DNA of 64,000 bases from Salvator merianae. Lineage: Eukaryota > Chordata > Lepidosauria > Squamata > Teiidae. The translations under genes were made by a program, and so were the position numbers. Positions within the stretch are counted from its first letter, which is position 1. Every line of letters starts with the position of its first letter. Below the pieces are notes generated by a model, which saw only the letters and a list, made by a program, of their open reading frames with translations, was not told where the DNA came from and did no database searches. This document shows positions 12,300 to 21,991 of this stretch, piece after piece. The stretch is from the NCBI GenBank assembly GCA_003586115.2, contig QVOM02000126.1, positions 53,928,839 through 53,992,838 of the forward strand. Reading direction: 5' to 3'.

Positions 12300-14170
12300 A
12301 CACTTATAAATATTTTATCAGTTTATTGGGGCTGAGTGTGTTGGTGCAGATCATGTCCGAAATTAAGGAAACACAACTTTATGGCATTAGTATAGATTCA
12401 ATGCCAGATAAAAGTCACACAGTCAATTCTTAGCTTCAAATCCAAAAGGATACAGGGCTGAAGCTACAAGCGGAGAAAATTAAATACTTTGACTATCCCT
12501 AGAAACATTAACAAGATTATAGCTGCAAAAAAAGTGAGAGTTCAAATATTGGGAAGTAAAATCACTGTCATTATTGGGACTCCTGGCAGCTGTAAAAATA
12601 AGAACAACCCTCCAAATATTTTTTTTTCATATGTTACTATATCAAAGAGTTAACGTGATGGAAAAAAAATGAAATGATTATTATCATAATATATATTTAG
12701 GAGCATACGACCCAAACTATCTGGGACAATAACAAGCAAGAGCACCACAAAAGGAGGGTGGGGGTGTACCAGATTTAACATTGTATTACTACACATTCAG
12801 GAGAGCACAACTCTTGCATGACTTTAGAATCCCAATTACAAAATGGCACAAATCAGAAGTCCAAGAAGCACCAATTCTAAAATCTCTGCCATAGATAAAT
12901 ACATGTAATAAAAAGAATCTGAAAACCTCAAATCCAATAAAAACAGATCAAATTCATATATGGATAATATGGGAAAGGGAATTTTTGCCCACAATTTTAC
13001 CCTTGATGAAGATGCAGGATAATCAGCAAATCTCTTGCTTAATTAAACAAGAGTGGGAAAAAATGGAACAAAAAGGCTTGATTTGCATTCAAGATTATTA
13101 TGATTCTAATACAATGTTGAAAGCAGATATAATCAAACAAGTTTCTATCTCTTATGACAAAGAATTCATTTACATGGCTCTCCCTGCAAACATTCTTAAA
13201 ATCTAAGGAAATTGCAGATGAAATTAGAAGATAGAAAACAATACTGGAACAAAAACAATGCTGTAACAAATAGCAGAAGGAACAAAGAACACAATAAAAG
13301 GGGTAACATCCAAAATCTATAAATTACTATTAAAACCCAAGTCCCAACCTTACAAGATCTAAAAGGACTATGGGAACTGGAAATTGGATGGAAATAACTC
13401 AAGGTCAGTATGACACATTGCATGGCAGAAAATGGTAATTATCTCTCTTCAGATGAAGTAAACTGAAACTAAGCTATATACCAGTGGCACTGTACTCTAT
13501 TTACATTAGCTAAGATAATAAAACAAATAATATAAGTTGCTAGAGGGGCTGTTAAGTAAACCCACATACTTCCACCTATGGTGGGAGTGCCCCAAAGTTA
13601 AAATCTTTTGGATTTAGTTGAATATGATTTCAAGAAAAGATTTAAAATTGACCTGTGACTAAACCCAAGGCATACCTATTGCCTGAATTTTTAATATTAA
13701 ACCTGGACTTAGATCAATTGAAATTACTACATTTCCTACTGCATCTAGCTCAGCATATGATAGTGAAAAAATGGAAATACACTGAAGGATTTACCCAATT
13801 TAATTGTCATAAAGAGACCTGGCAAATTATGATAAATGGATATATAACTCTGCAAAAAGAAAATGGAAGGAGGAGAAAGTACAACAGAATACTTAAAAAC
13901 ATGGCAATTATTCTTGGATTTGTTGGCAACTGAAGATGTAAAATATATTTCAGAGAAAAATTGTTTATTAAGGCAGTTGGTATGATTGTCCTTTTATGAT
14001 AAAACCCCAATAAGTAATTTATTTTTTTTGATAAAACCAACTCAGAAGATCAAGGAGAGTGGGAAGAAGGAGTGGGGAGGGAATTTAAAAGGTGAAGGGG
14101 ACACATCTCAATGTAATAACTCTTACATGGAAGAACAATATTTTTATGACATGTCACTTAATAAAATTCT
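12300..14170 (+). pseudogene. L1-type LINE remnant, ORF2 C-terminal region
   Basis: Broken frames on the plus strand match the end of L1 ORF2 in order. Near 12690-12790 there is a KEGGGVPDLTLYYY stretch, equivalent to the 'GGLGLPNLxLYY' region beyond the RT fingers and palm. Near 13565-13600 'cttccacctatggtgggagtgccc' encodes a YFHLWWECP-like stretch, the cysteine region near the ORF2 end. Near 13690-13770 a hydrophobic stretch leads into VKKWK. Stops and frameshifts are frequent, so it is an old, 5'-truncated copy. The 3' end is taken at the T/A-rich stretch near 14170. The diverged type resembles squamate L1s. ORF1, endonuclease and catalytic RT motifs are absent. Confidence 0.65.
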
Positions 14171-14365
14171 ATTTTTATTTTTTTTTAAATATAGTCCTCA
14201 TGTATCGAAGGATGGCAAAGTACATCTACATTTCTTAATGTTTTTACCTATTGAAAACACATTATGAAAAAAATATATTTTGACATAGAAGGATTAATAC
14301 TTGATAAACAGGAATGCGATGCGTGAAATTGCAGATCTTACTCATGCAATTAAGAGTAATATGCA

Positions 14366-14370
14366 AGTCC
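14366..14370. repeat. Left target-site duplication of the copia element
   Basis: AGTCC here matches AGTCC at 19108-19112 on the other side. Five bases is the usual duplication length for Ty1/copia integrases. Confidence 0.85.
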
Positions 14371-14516
14371 TGTCAGAGTAGCACAGTGCAGGCAGCGGAA
14401 GACTTACTGGCGTCTATGTGAAGTATAACAAAAACAAAGAGGCTTAGAGGCAGCATACTCACTTCTACAGAGGATTTATTTTGTTGCTTGGTTTCATAGT
14501 CAAAGTGCTTCCCAAA
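14371..14516 (-). repeat. Truncated 3' LTR of the copia element (U3 missing)
   Basis: Starting TGTCAGAGTAGC on the plus strand, it aligns with the inner 150 bp of the 406-bp 5' LTR, including the segment with the AATAAA signal. Similarity stops near 14516. The first about 256 bp of the LTR (U3, with the TATA-like site) and any obvious polypurine tract are absent. Confidence 0.85.
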
Positions 14517-14537
14517 ACTAATGACAGTGAATAACAT

Positions 14538-14650
14538 TTATATCACACAATTAGTCGCAGGCATAACATTAAATTTTTCACACATCAATTCATGTTTCAT
14601 TTGAGTTACAGGCTTAGTGAAAATATTAGCAATATTTTTTTCGGTGCTTA
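14538..14650 (-). pseudogene. C-terminal end of copia RNase H, separated by the Helitron
   Basis: Read on the minus strand, this encodes the last part of the polyprotein, with the copia-typical STEKNIANIFTKP motif, and ends at a stop at 14538-14540. The upstream part resumes at 15438 beyond the Helitron. The frame continues across the A|T insertion point with no base gained or lost, as expected for Helitron insertion without duplication. The stretch between 15438 and the main RNase H segment (ending 15587) carries extra stops, so the gene was decaying independently of the insertion. Confidence 0.8.
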
Positions 14651-15437
14651 TCTATATAAATAAAAATGTAAATGTTCGTTTGTTCAAAATTGCTAATCTC
14701 TGAAAGTTCTTCACCGATTGCTTTGAAATTTTGACACAGCATTGCATTCGAATACGTGCCTGTTTTATATTACCTGTTTTATAATACCTATATTATATAG
14801 ATGTCACACCTGTGACAGGTAAAAACAGTTTTTTTGGAAAAACAGTGCCATCTGTTGGACGTAAAAGCAACACACGCTATACTAAATATTTTACGATTCC
14901 ATTTCAATGTTTCTGATTTACAATCCATGTATGATTTCCAAATGTACAGTTTCATGATTCCATTTCAATGTTTCCGATTGCATTGTGAAATTTAATTTTC
15001 ATTGATTTCGATTTATTTTCATTTCGATTTAATTATTTCATGTGACATTGCATTGGAATTGAGCTGTACGGTGAAGATATCCTCATTCCTCGCATTGCTA
15101 TGATTCCAACGGATATGCCATTTCAATTTAAGAGATTGCAATTCCCAATTCGATTGGCATTTGCAATAACCATCAACAACGCTCGGGGCCAATCTTTAGA
15201 ATTGTGTGGTTTAAATCTAGACACGGATTGCTTCTCACATGGACAATTATATGTTGCATGTTCTAGAGTCGGCAAACCAGACAATCTCTATATCTGCACA
15301 GACAATGGAACAACAAAAAATATTGTATACCCACAAACATTGTGAAATTAAACATATTCGAAACGTGCACTTTCTCTTTTCTTTCTTTTCCATTTAACCA
15401 GACTGAGCCACAGCAACGCGTGGCCGGGTACAGCTAG
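14651..15437 (+). mobile_element. Helitron, internally deleted, inserted in the copia element
   Basis: It starts with TC (tctatataaataaaaatg) and ends with CTAG. Upstream of the end is a hairpin, GCCAC...GTGGC, at about 15406-15423. It sits between A (14650) and T (15438) without target duplication, the defining insertion pattern. The 5' segment ('aatgttcgtttgttc', 'ttcaccgattgctttgaaattttgacac') is of the kind seen at the ends of animal Helitrons. Only the helicase C-terminus of the RepHel protein survives, so the copy cannot move itself. Bounded at 787 bp. Confidence 0.92.
15066..15345 (+). pseudogene. Helitron RepHel, C-terminal PIF1-like helicase fragment
   Basis: About 93 residues remain. 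The frame is open from near 15066, upstream of the first ATG at 15100, and includes a GEDILIPRI-type lead-in. It covers late helicase motifs: FAITINNARGQSL (family form INKAQGQSL) and FSHGQLYVACSRV (family form SHGQLYVALSRV). The Rep nuclease and the nucleotide-binding motifs (Walker A and B) are missing. The intact protein would nick and unwind DNA for rolling-circle-like transposition; this fragment cannot. No stop interrupts it, so deletion is the main damage. Confidence 0.88.
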
Positions 15438-15586
15438 TATACAATAATTTTACAAAACCATCCTGTATAAGCTGTTTCACATTTGATATTTTACCCTTAT
15501 ATATTTTGTTCTGGTCTTCATGTTCTCAGTACCAGCCAAATGAATTCAAGTCTGAAAATCTTCAAAATTTCAATTGATATTTGGGG

Positions 15587-16474
15587 TTACTCTCCTAAAT
15601 CACTTAGTAAAGAATGCAGCCATTGAAGTTTTGCACACGTCTCCAAAAGAACACAAAACTCTGCTCCTGCAGTAGAAACACTAATTGAGGTTTGTTTTCT
15701 TGAACACCAGGTCAATGTCACATTGGCATATTTTGTTAAATATCTACTACAAGATTTATGAACACTATCATCAGCAAATGAGCTATCACAAAAAGCAAAA
15801 AGTTTGTTGCCATCATTTGGAAAAATTTCCAAACTATGATTTGCAGTGGCTTTCAGATATCTTAATACTCTTTTTAAAACTTCCCAATGAAAAACCGTTG
15901 GTTTAGAGCTTGGTCTGCTGAGAGCAATCACTGTGTAAGCTATATCCGGTTTGGTATGATTTGCGATGTGCAATAAGCTTCCAATTATTGATGTGCATAA
16001 TGTTGCATTTGAAAAAATAGGAGAATCAATTTGTTTACAAAAATCCAAATACATTGGAGTTTTTGCACGTTTTGCTTGAGTCAATCTGGTTTTCTGCAGC
16101 AATTCAGATTTTTTTTGTGTCTGATTCAATAAAAAACCTTTACCTGGTGCTCTTACAATTTCAATGCCTAAATACTTTCTTAATAGTCCTAAATCTTTTA
16201 TCACAAATGTTTCTGATAATTGTTTAATCAATTGATCAATCTGTTGATCTGTTTTTGCAATCAAGCAGACATTATCAACATAAACCAATACAATAACCTG
16301 TTTATCATTTTTGCCTCTTGTATATACACATGCATCTGCAACAGAACGTTTGAAATTTAAAGCTGTCAAGGCAGTAAGCAGACAAGTATTCCAATTCTTG
16401 GCACTTTGTTTGAAACCATATAATGATTTCAAGCTCAGTAATGGGGGGTGGAATTTCCCCCTCCTGCTCTTCAA
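15587..16474 (-). pseudogene. Copia reverse transcriptase (C-terminal part) and RNase H
   Basis: The 295-residue frame begins inside RT, around LKSLYGFKQSAKNW (the copia KSLYGLKQ motif, about residues 15-30). It continues through the catalytic loop VLVYVDN near residue 67 and the DLG..KYLGIEI region, then RNase H with FCDSSFADD and a STAGAEF acidic residue. The usual catalytic YVDD is YVDN, which should abolish polymerase activity. The N-terminal RT part, including the KARLV and first catalytic-aspartate regions, is absent: the integrase-side frame joins almost directly to this one near 16430-16450 in a different phase, so a deletion took roughly 150-200 residues. The first ATG is probably not a real start. 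Confidence 0.9.
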
Positions 16475-17513
16475 CTTTTACTTGAGCTTCTGACTGTGAA
16501 GCCACAGCACGTCCTTGAGAATTAGATAAGGCATTATCATTTTCTCCTCTGTGCAAGGGAGGAAGAAAAACTTCTGTGTTAGCATGCATTCTTTTCCAGC
16601 CAGCATGTTTTTCAAAGTTTGCATTTCTTGATATGAGAATCTTACCATAACCCTCAGAAAAACGGTACCCTTTTGTTCTGGATTCATAGCCAACAAATCT
16701 TAATCTCTTCCACTTTGGCTCTCCTTTATGTCTCTGTGCACTGGGTACTAACACATTGGCAAAAGAACCAAAAATCCTCAAATAAGAAAGATCAGGATTC
16801 TTTCCATACAACAAAAAATAAGGAGTTTGATTTACACTTGCAGTCCAGATTCAGTTAAGAATATGTACAGCAGACTGAAAACATTCTGCCCCAAAATGAA
16901 AAGGAAGTTGTGCATCAGAAAGCATCGAAACTCGCATCACTTGTAAAACTCCTAAGTTATGTTCAGCTACACCATTTTCAAAAGATGAATAAGGGTTCGT
17001 CATTCTATGTCTGATGCCTCTTGAATTTAGCCAATTCCTGAACTCTGTACTTGTGAATTCACCACCTCTGTCACTTTGAAGACAAGAGACATTATACTGA
17101 AAGTCGTTTTCAACCATTTGTACCCATTGTTTAAATTTTTGAAAAGCCTCTGATTTGTTCCTCAGGAAGAACACATATGTGTATCTTGAGAAATCATCAA
17201 CCAAAACAAACATGAAATGTGCTTTCCCTTGACTTGGTTTGAAGGGCCCGGCCAAATCAGTGTGTACCAACTGAAAAGGACGCATTGATTTGTGGGAGCT
17301 GACAGTAGTGGATGGAAACATTTTTACTTTTGTTTCACTACGCACACTGCAATCTAAAAACTTTTGACATGGCTTCACATTGAGATTGCATCCTCTAGAA
17401 GTTTTAGCCAGCATGGAAAAACTCGCATGTCCTAGCATCCCATATACATAGTGGATACAGGAATCATGTAAGGGCTTGTTCTGAAATTTTTCCAAATTAC
17501 ACAGATTGTTCAT
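16440..17513 (-). pseudogene. Copia integrase and linker
   Basis: Order on the minus strand: a degenerate HHCC zinc-binding region (MLGHASF...CQKFLDC), then the DDE catalytic core with HTDLAGPF (first Asp), LQSDRGGEF (second Asp) and NGVAEH (Glu), then the SYLRIFG / RFVGYESRTKGYRF region and a charged linker. The GKAHFMFVLVDDFSRYTYVFFL stretch is the usual core strand. One in-frame stop near 16851 splits an otherwise continuous frame. Integrase inserts the cDNA copy and makes the 5-bp duplication seen at the ends. The usual NGVAERKNRT is altered to NGVAEHNLG, but the catalytic Glu is kept. Confidence 0.9.
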
Positions 17514-17616
17514 TTACTTTCAAGCAATATAAACCACTTTTCAAACTGCCCTTTGCACATATGAAGTTCTGTTTCATTATGACACACCCATGATCATTAA
17601 ATTTTACTTCAAAACC

Positions 17617-17880
17617 TTATTCTGTTAGTTTAGACACACTCAATAAGCAATAACTCATACTAGGCACAAACAAAATATTGCTTAATGTTTTCTTAAGATT
17701 AGGAAGATAGCACGAGACATTCTCTTGTACATTTACATATGTTCCGTCTGCAAGTTTTATTTTTACTATTTGAGTAGCTGGAGAAATGTCTCTAAGAAGT
17801 TTCACGCCTGTTCACAATATCTTGCGTACATGCAGAATCAAGAACAAACACAGTTTCACTCACATCTGCTTATACAGTCA
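17617..17880 (-). pseudogene. Copia aspartic protease region
   Basis: A VFVLDSACTQD stretch near 17835-17870 sits where the catalytic DSGAT is expected, with the glycine replaced (DSA). After a 1-base frameshift near 17805 the frame continues through VKIKLADGTYV, an LPNLKKTLSNILFVP stretch and a CLLSVSKLTE end, all typical of copia proteases. It would process the Gag-Pol polyprotein. The frameshift and altered active site make it non-functional. Confidence 0.82.
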
Positions 17881-17902
17881 TCTACTGCACCTGTCAGCTC
17901 CC

Positions 17903-18607
17903 TCAATTCACGTCTGTGAAGCTTGGACAGTTCTTGGCGATGTGGCCAAAACACTGACACCTGTAGCATTTCACTCTGGATCTTGGGAGCGACAAAACAT
18001 ATGCAGCTTCCCTCTTCTGAGTTGTGTGTGTAGTCTGCTGAAATTCTCTCTGTTGTTGGGCATCCATTAGCTTTGAAGTCACAAAGTCCAAGGACAACTC
18101 GGCCTCTGGAATGCTTTGTAGACTCGTCACTAAGTGCTCCCAACTGTCGTCCAGTGAAGACAAGACAATATATCCTTTGTGGTTATCTTCAAAATTCAGG
18201 CCTCTCTCTGCCAGGTCTGAAAACATCGCATGGAGCTTCTGGATGTGCTCAACTACAGATGTCCCAGTAGAAAGCTTCATCCAGTACAAACGTCTAGTCA
18301 GCAACGCCTTCGCTCTCGCAGTGGGTTGTCTATAAATCCTGTCTAACGTCTTCCATCATTCTTGTGCTGTATTAACTCCCTGTAGAAAGCACAGCTGCGA
18401 ATTCTCTAAGGCAAGAATAATTGTAGCATATGCCTTTTTGTCTTTCTCTAACTGAGCAGCAGACGGATCAGTTGGAGGATCGTTAATACAGTCCCATAGA
18501 CCTTCTCGTATCAAAAAACACTTCATCTTGGTCTTCCAGGCAGCATAGTTGTGCTCTGTCAGCCTTTCAAATGGTAAGGCAGAAGTAGAAGCACCAGCAG
18601 CAGCCAT
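17903..18607 (-). pseudogene. Copia gag with CCHC zinc knuckle
   Basis: The ATG at 18607 lies 80 bp inside the primer site, as expected for the first codon. The N-terminus has FERLTEHNYAAWKTKMKCFL, the copia gag 'L.G.NY..W' region. The nucleocapsid part ends with CYRCQCFGHIAKNC, a CX2CX4HX4C zinc knuckle, near residues 215-230. One in-frame TGA at 18356-18358 breaks the frame. Gag would form the cytoplasmic particle in which reverse transcription takes place. Confidence 0.9.
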
Positions 18608-18687
18608 GGCTAAAAATCACACCTCGGAGTATGCTCTTTACTCACAACAGATGCAGACCTGGCACAATTCTGGCTCTGGCTCTGACT

Positions 18688-18701
18688 CTGGGCCCATAAC
18701 C
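18688..18701 (-). promoter_or_regulatory. Primer-binding site for an initiator-tRNA-Met internal fragment
   Basis: Immediately inside the 5' LTR the plus strand reads CTGGGCCCATAACC, identical to the anticodon stem-loop region of eukaryotic initiator tRNA-Met, so the element RNA carries the complement. Drosophila copia is known to be primed by a cut initiator tRNA-Met pairing through this internal region. This fixes the LTR boundary at 18702. Confidence 0.88.
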
Positions 18702-19107
18702 TGTCAGAGTAGCACAGTGCAGGTGGCGGAAGACTTACTGGCATCTACGTGAAGTATAGCAAAAACAAAGAGGCTCGGAGGCAGCATACTTCCTTCTACA
18801 GAGAAGGATTTATTTTGTTGCTTGGTTTCATAGTCAAAGTGTTTCGCAAGTCTTGTAAGCAAAGCAATCAGGAACTAACATAACGGAAGGATTGAGTGAA
18901 GCCAAAATGGAACAAAGTACAGGTATACAGACTCTAACTATATACAAAAATCTACCAATCAGAGATCTGACATTACTCAGCTGAGTCGGCATAACAACAG
19001 AGCAGATGTCTCTTTATCTAAACTGGCAATAGACTAAGCAGGTCACACTGACATTAGATTATGGACAAAGCAGATTGTGGTCACTCTGACCTTAGCATAT
19101 TCTAACA
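18702..19107 (-). repeat. Full 5' LTR of the copia element
   Basis: 406 bp, beginning TGTT on the minus strand and ending ACA next to the primer site. A TATA-like sequence (minus-strand GTATATAG) lies at 18938-18945 and an AATAAA signal at about 18809-18814, in promoter-before-polyadenylation order. AGTCC follows at 19108. Confidence 0.9.
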
Positions 19108-19112
19108 AGTCC
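19108..19112. repeat. Right target-site duplication of the copia element
   Basis: AGTCC, identical to 14366-14370. Confidence 0.85.
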
Positions 19113-20161
19113 TATGAGTGGGATATATGTTGGAGTTCAAACCAGATTCAAAGAAGTCACACATTGGCAGTATGGGAGTGCCTACAGATGGTGAGAGGAA
19201 TTCTTGGCTAGATCCTGCAGTCATCTCTTGCTGCCCCTGCTAGACAGCAGGAGACAATCCTGGAGCAATCCCAAATTCTTACCTCATCTGCTGTGTGTTT
19301 GTGGGACTGTAGGTCTTGCAAAATACCTGGATGCAAGCAAGCACCTGGCCACTTCCCTTTCTGTTTATTTTTCCCCCTTAGGCTTGCTAGCATCTGGGTA
19401 TTTTGCAAGAGCAACAATCCTGTCAGCAGCCAGCAGATATTATGAAAAATCCAGTGTCATTGCTGGATTTCTTGTAATATTGATAATCTGGGATATTGCC
19501 TTGATATCCTGGTACTGTACTGGGACTGCCATGGATATGTGTGAGAAAATTTGTGGAATTTTATCTGCATCTTGAGGTACCCTGGGTTCCATGTGCTGCT
19601 CACAGCCTTAATTTAATGGGGACCACAACCGCAGGAAGCTGTTTGGCTGCCATTAGTTTTTCTAGCATTTTATATTCTCTCTACTCATTCTTTGTAGCCT
19701 CACCATAAAGATAATCTAAACCGGCAATTTCTGCACAATGATGGTTTCAGAACTGTGAGTGAAGATAGCTCCTACAGTGATCTTTCACCATTAAATAGAC
19801 CGACACTACAGTAGCCCCCCTATAGGCTGTTAAAACATGCCCAACTTTGATGTTTCTATCCAGAGCTGTTTTGCTAAGCACAGGAAATGACCAAGAAATT
19901 GTCCATTTTCTGTGTCCTACAAAACAGGGAGCACAGCTGTGTAAGTCTGCATGGGAGAAAGAGCAGTGGAAATAGCCATCCAAGCTCTTCCTACCTGTCT
20001 GCCATTGTAGTTCTCTACTGAGTGCTTAAGGCAAAGAGAATGCTCAAAGAGCACAAGAAAGTGCATATTTTGAGCCCTAGGAGTAGTTCCTGTGCAACAA
20101 AGGTGCACAGATTAGTGATCCTTGCACCATCAGGGTGGTCCCATGGTGACATAATGACGCT
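19113..20161. other. Spacer with a long imperfect inverted repeat
   Basis: Arms 19314-19341 and 19383-19410 (from tcttgcaaaatacc and its inverse ggtattttgcaaga) are about 28 bp with two or three mismatches and about 41 bp between them. A 123-codon frame (19204-19575) reads through the hairpin and shows no known domain. Probably an unrecognised inverted-repeat element. Confidence 0.35.
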
Positions 20162-20970
20162 GTGAAGATTCTGCCTAAGTATGATGCAATCATTGTCAAA
20201 AGTCTATCACATATACTCTATGATGTTCATTATGTTATGATGATGTTAGATCACTACAGAAATTACAAGAAAATCTGCACATCATTAGCTGATAACATAG
20301 AATGTGAAGAGCAAAATCCAACAGTGGTTCATGAAACGAAAGGTTTGACAAAAAGCCAAACAGCTTAGAAATGGCATTAATGATATTCATTTGGGAAGCT
20401 CTTCTGAAAAGCATTGATAGCGTAAATAAAGCAATTCCAGAACTTGGAATCAAGTTGTGTATAATCGTGATGCAATGGACTTCTGGATTATTTGGTTTAT
20501 GTTTGAGCCAAGGATAAATGTGAGAATTTTTTTGGGGAAAAAAAATGCTAGAAGATTACAAACAATGCCAAGACCAAAACCAGAAAAGGAAGAGACAATT
20601 TGATGAAATATCAGAGAAACCTGCACCAGAATTTAATGCAAAAGATCTATTTTAAATTCAGACTTCTTATTTTATATTTATGTTATTTTCGTTTTATACT
20701 ACGTCTCACCACATGGTCTCACTTTTCCTGCATACTGGTCTCTATCACAAGGTGAAGTTAAACTGAATGCCAAAAAGTTAGTCAACTCAGGCTTGGAAGA
20801 AGATTTTGTTGATGAATTTGTGATGTTTTCTTCATTGTACAAGAATTATAAATGCTCAAGTCCAAATCACCTACTGTTTTTGGCTCTTCGATTCTTTGAG
20901 ATCAATATTTCTTGTTAATATGAACCTTGAGGATATCTTGAAGACTTTGGTCATTTCCAAATGTTGCAGG
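20162..20970 (+). pseudogene. hAT-superfamily transposase pseudogene (DUF4371/ZMYM-like type)
   Basis: Several frames together follow the middle of a hAT transposase of the ZMYM1-like type. First NYKKICTSLADNIE near 20257-20300, then a WEALLKSIDSVNKAIPELG-like stretch in a second frame near 20395-20450. A third part near 20700-20880 contains GEVKLNAKKLVNSG and EDFVDEFVMFSSLYKNY before a CSSPNHLL region, which in the family precedes the dimerisation domain. The BED finger, RNase H-like catalytic core start and C-terminus are missing or unreadable, and at least three frameshifts are needed. The source protein would cut and rejoin transposon ends with 8-bp duplications. Assignment rests on remembered family phrases. 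Confidence 0.6.
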
Positions 20971-21686
20971 CTATCTTGTGCTTTGTTGGCCTATGCTAGG
21001 TAGGTCTGGTCCATGGTAGGTCAGACTAATTCTAGCCTTGATTAAGGAATGTCCACATTTTAGACAGCAGGTCCAAGCCTAGCCCTGGCTGTTAGGATAG
21101 CCCTCAAAGGCAAGGAACAAAGGTTTCTGGCTTTTGGCTCTTCCAGCTGGGTCCTTTTTTGTAGCACATCAGTTTCTGGTGCCACTTCTGGCAGTGCTTC
21201 CTTGTGTGCCACCAAAAAGGCTCCCCAGTCCCCACTGTATTCTGGACTACAGAGGCATGCTTTCTACGTAGCCTCTTTACCCTGGGATAGTTGAAGTAGG
21301 CCACTAGTGGACTACTTCAATGAGGTCTACTGCAGAACTAGAATAAGATTCCATATTGGTGCCCTACCTCTGTCTGGTGTGGATGAAATATCCCGACTGG
21401 GGATTCAAACCTGTGCTGGGTTGCATTGGCATGCAGAAGGCAGGTCCCTGGACCCTTCCATGAGCTGGGATTACAGCTTGGCTGGAAAGGGCCTTTGATG
21501 AAGACAGAAGAGAAGAAAGATGCTGTCTTAGGAAAAGTCTAGGAATTATGGAATAATATTTTTGAATTAAACTTTTGAACTTTTACTTGCATTAAATTCC
21601 TGTCTCACAATATTTTTCTCTTATTTCCCTCTTATTTTCCCCCTCCTTAGTAGGACCTACAAGTTTTATAAGACTTAGAAACTCTG
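20971..21686. other. Probable fragment of a non-autonomous DNA transposon
   Basis: The part at about 21060-21480 ('caaaggtttctggcttttggctc', 'ttctggactacagaggcatgc', 'ggactacttcaatgaggtctactg') shares vocabulary with inverted-repeat elements at 23.2, 42.6 and 59.3 kb. Ends not located. No coding domain. Confidence 0.3.
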
Positions 21687-21991
21687 CAGAGATGTGCACA
21701 AACCTTTTTGTTGTGATTCAGTTTGAATTGAACCAGCCAGGGGACTGGTTTGGTTTGATTTTGAACTTTTTCTTTAAACAGCAGGATGTTTGGCTTGATT
21801 TGAACTCTTTTGAACACCTTTGAACCATGATCAAACAGGTACGTTGGCTGGGTTTGTTAGAATACCCCTTTGTTCTGTTTGAATTCAAGCTGTTTTTGAA
21901 CAGGCAGGGAGTCTGGTTTGAACTTGAACTTTTTGAACACCCCTGTTATATTTGAACCATCTTGAATCCGAACCATTTCAGCACATTTCTA
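21687..21991. mobile_element. Short DNA transposon of the TAGRGATGTGCA-end family
   Basis: The left end cagagatgtgcacaaacc faces a right end 'ttcagcacatttcta', its diverged inverse. The 305-bp interior is made of repeated 'gtttgaa', 'ttgaac' and 'gaaccat' words and has no gene. Flanks aaactctg and gcactgtg agree at 5 of 8 positions, a weak 8-bp duplication. Other copies are at 30.6, 33.1, 35.2 and 54.9 kb. Confidence 0.5.

Larger units (their letters stand above)
14371..19107 (-). mobile_element. Ty1/copia LTR retrotransposon, defective, carrying an inserted Helitron
   Basis: The element is bounded by 5-bp duplications. On the minus strand it reads: 5' LTR (18702-19107), primer-binding site, gag with zinc knuckle, aspartic protease, integrase, reverse transcriptase, RNase H, 3' LTR. 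Integrase before RT is the copia order; gypsy elements and retroviruses have the reverse. Length is 4737 bp, or 3950 bp without the 787-bp Helitron. It is non-functional: an in-frame stop in gag, a frameshift in protease, a stop in integrase, loss of the N-terminal half of RT, a mutated catalytic motif, stops after RNase H and a 3' LTR without U3. The shared LTR parts differ at roughly ten sites in about 145 bp, so the insertion is not recent. No envelope gene is present. Confidence 0.93.

Noticed and set aside
14371..19107. Endogenous retrovirus
   Set aside because: Integrase precedes RT, the primer site is of copia type and there is no envelope gene.
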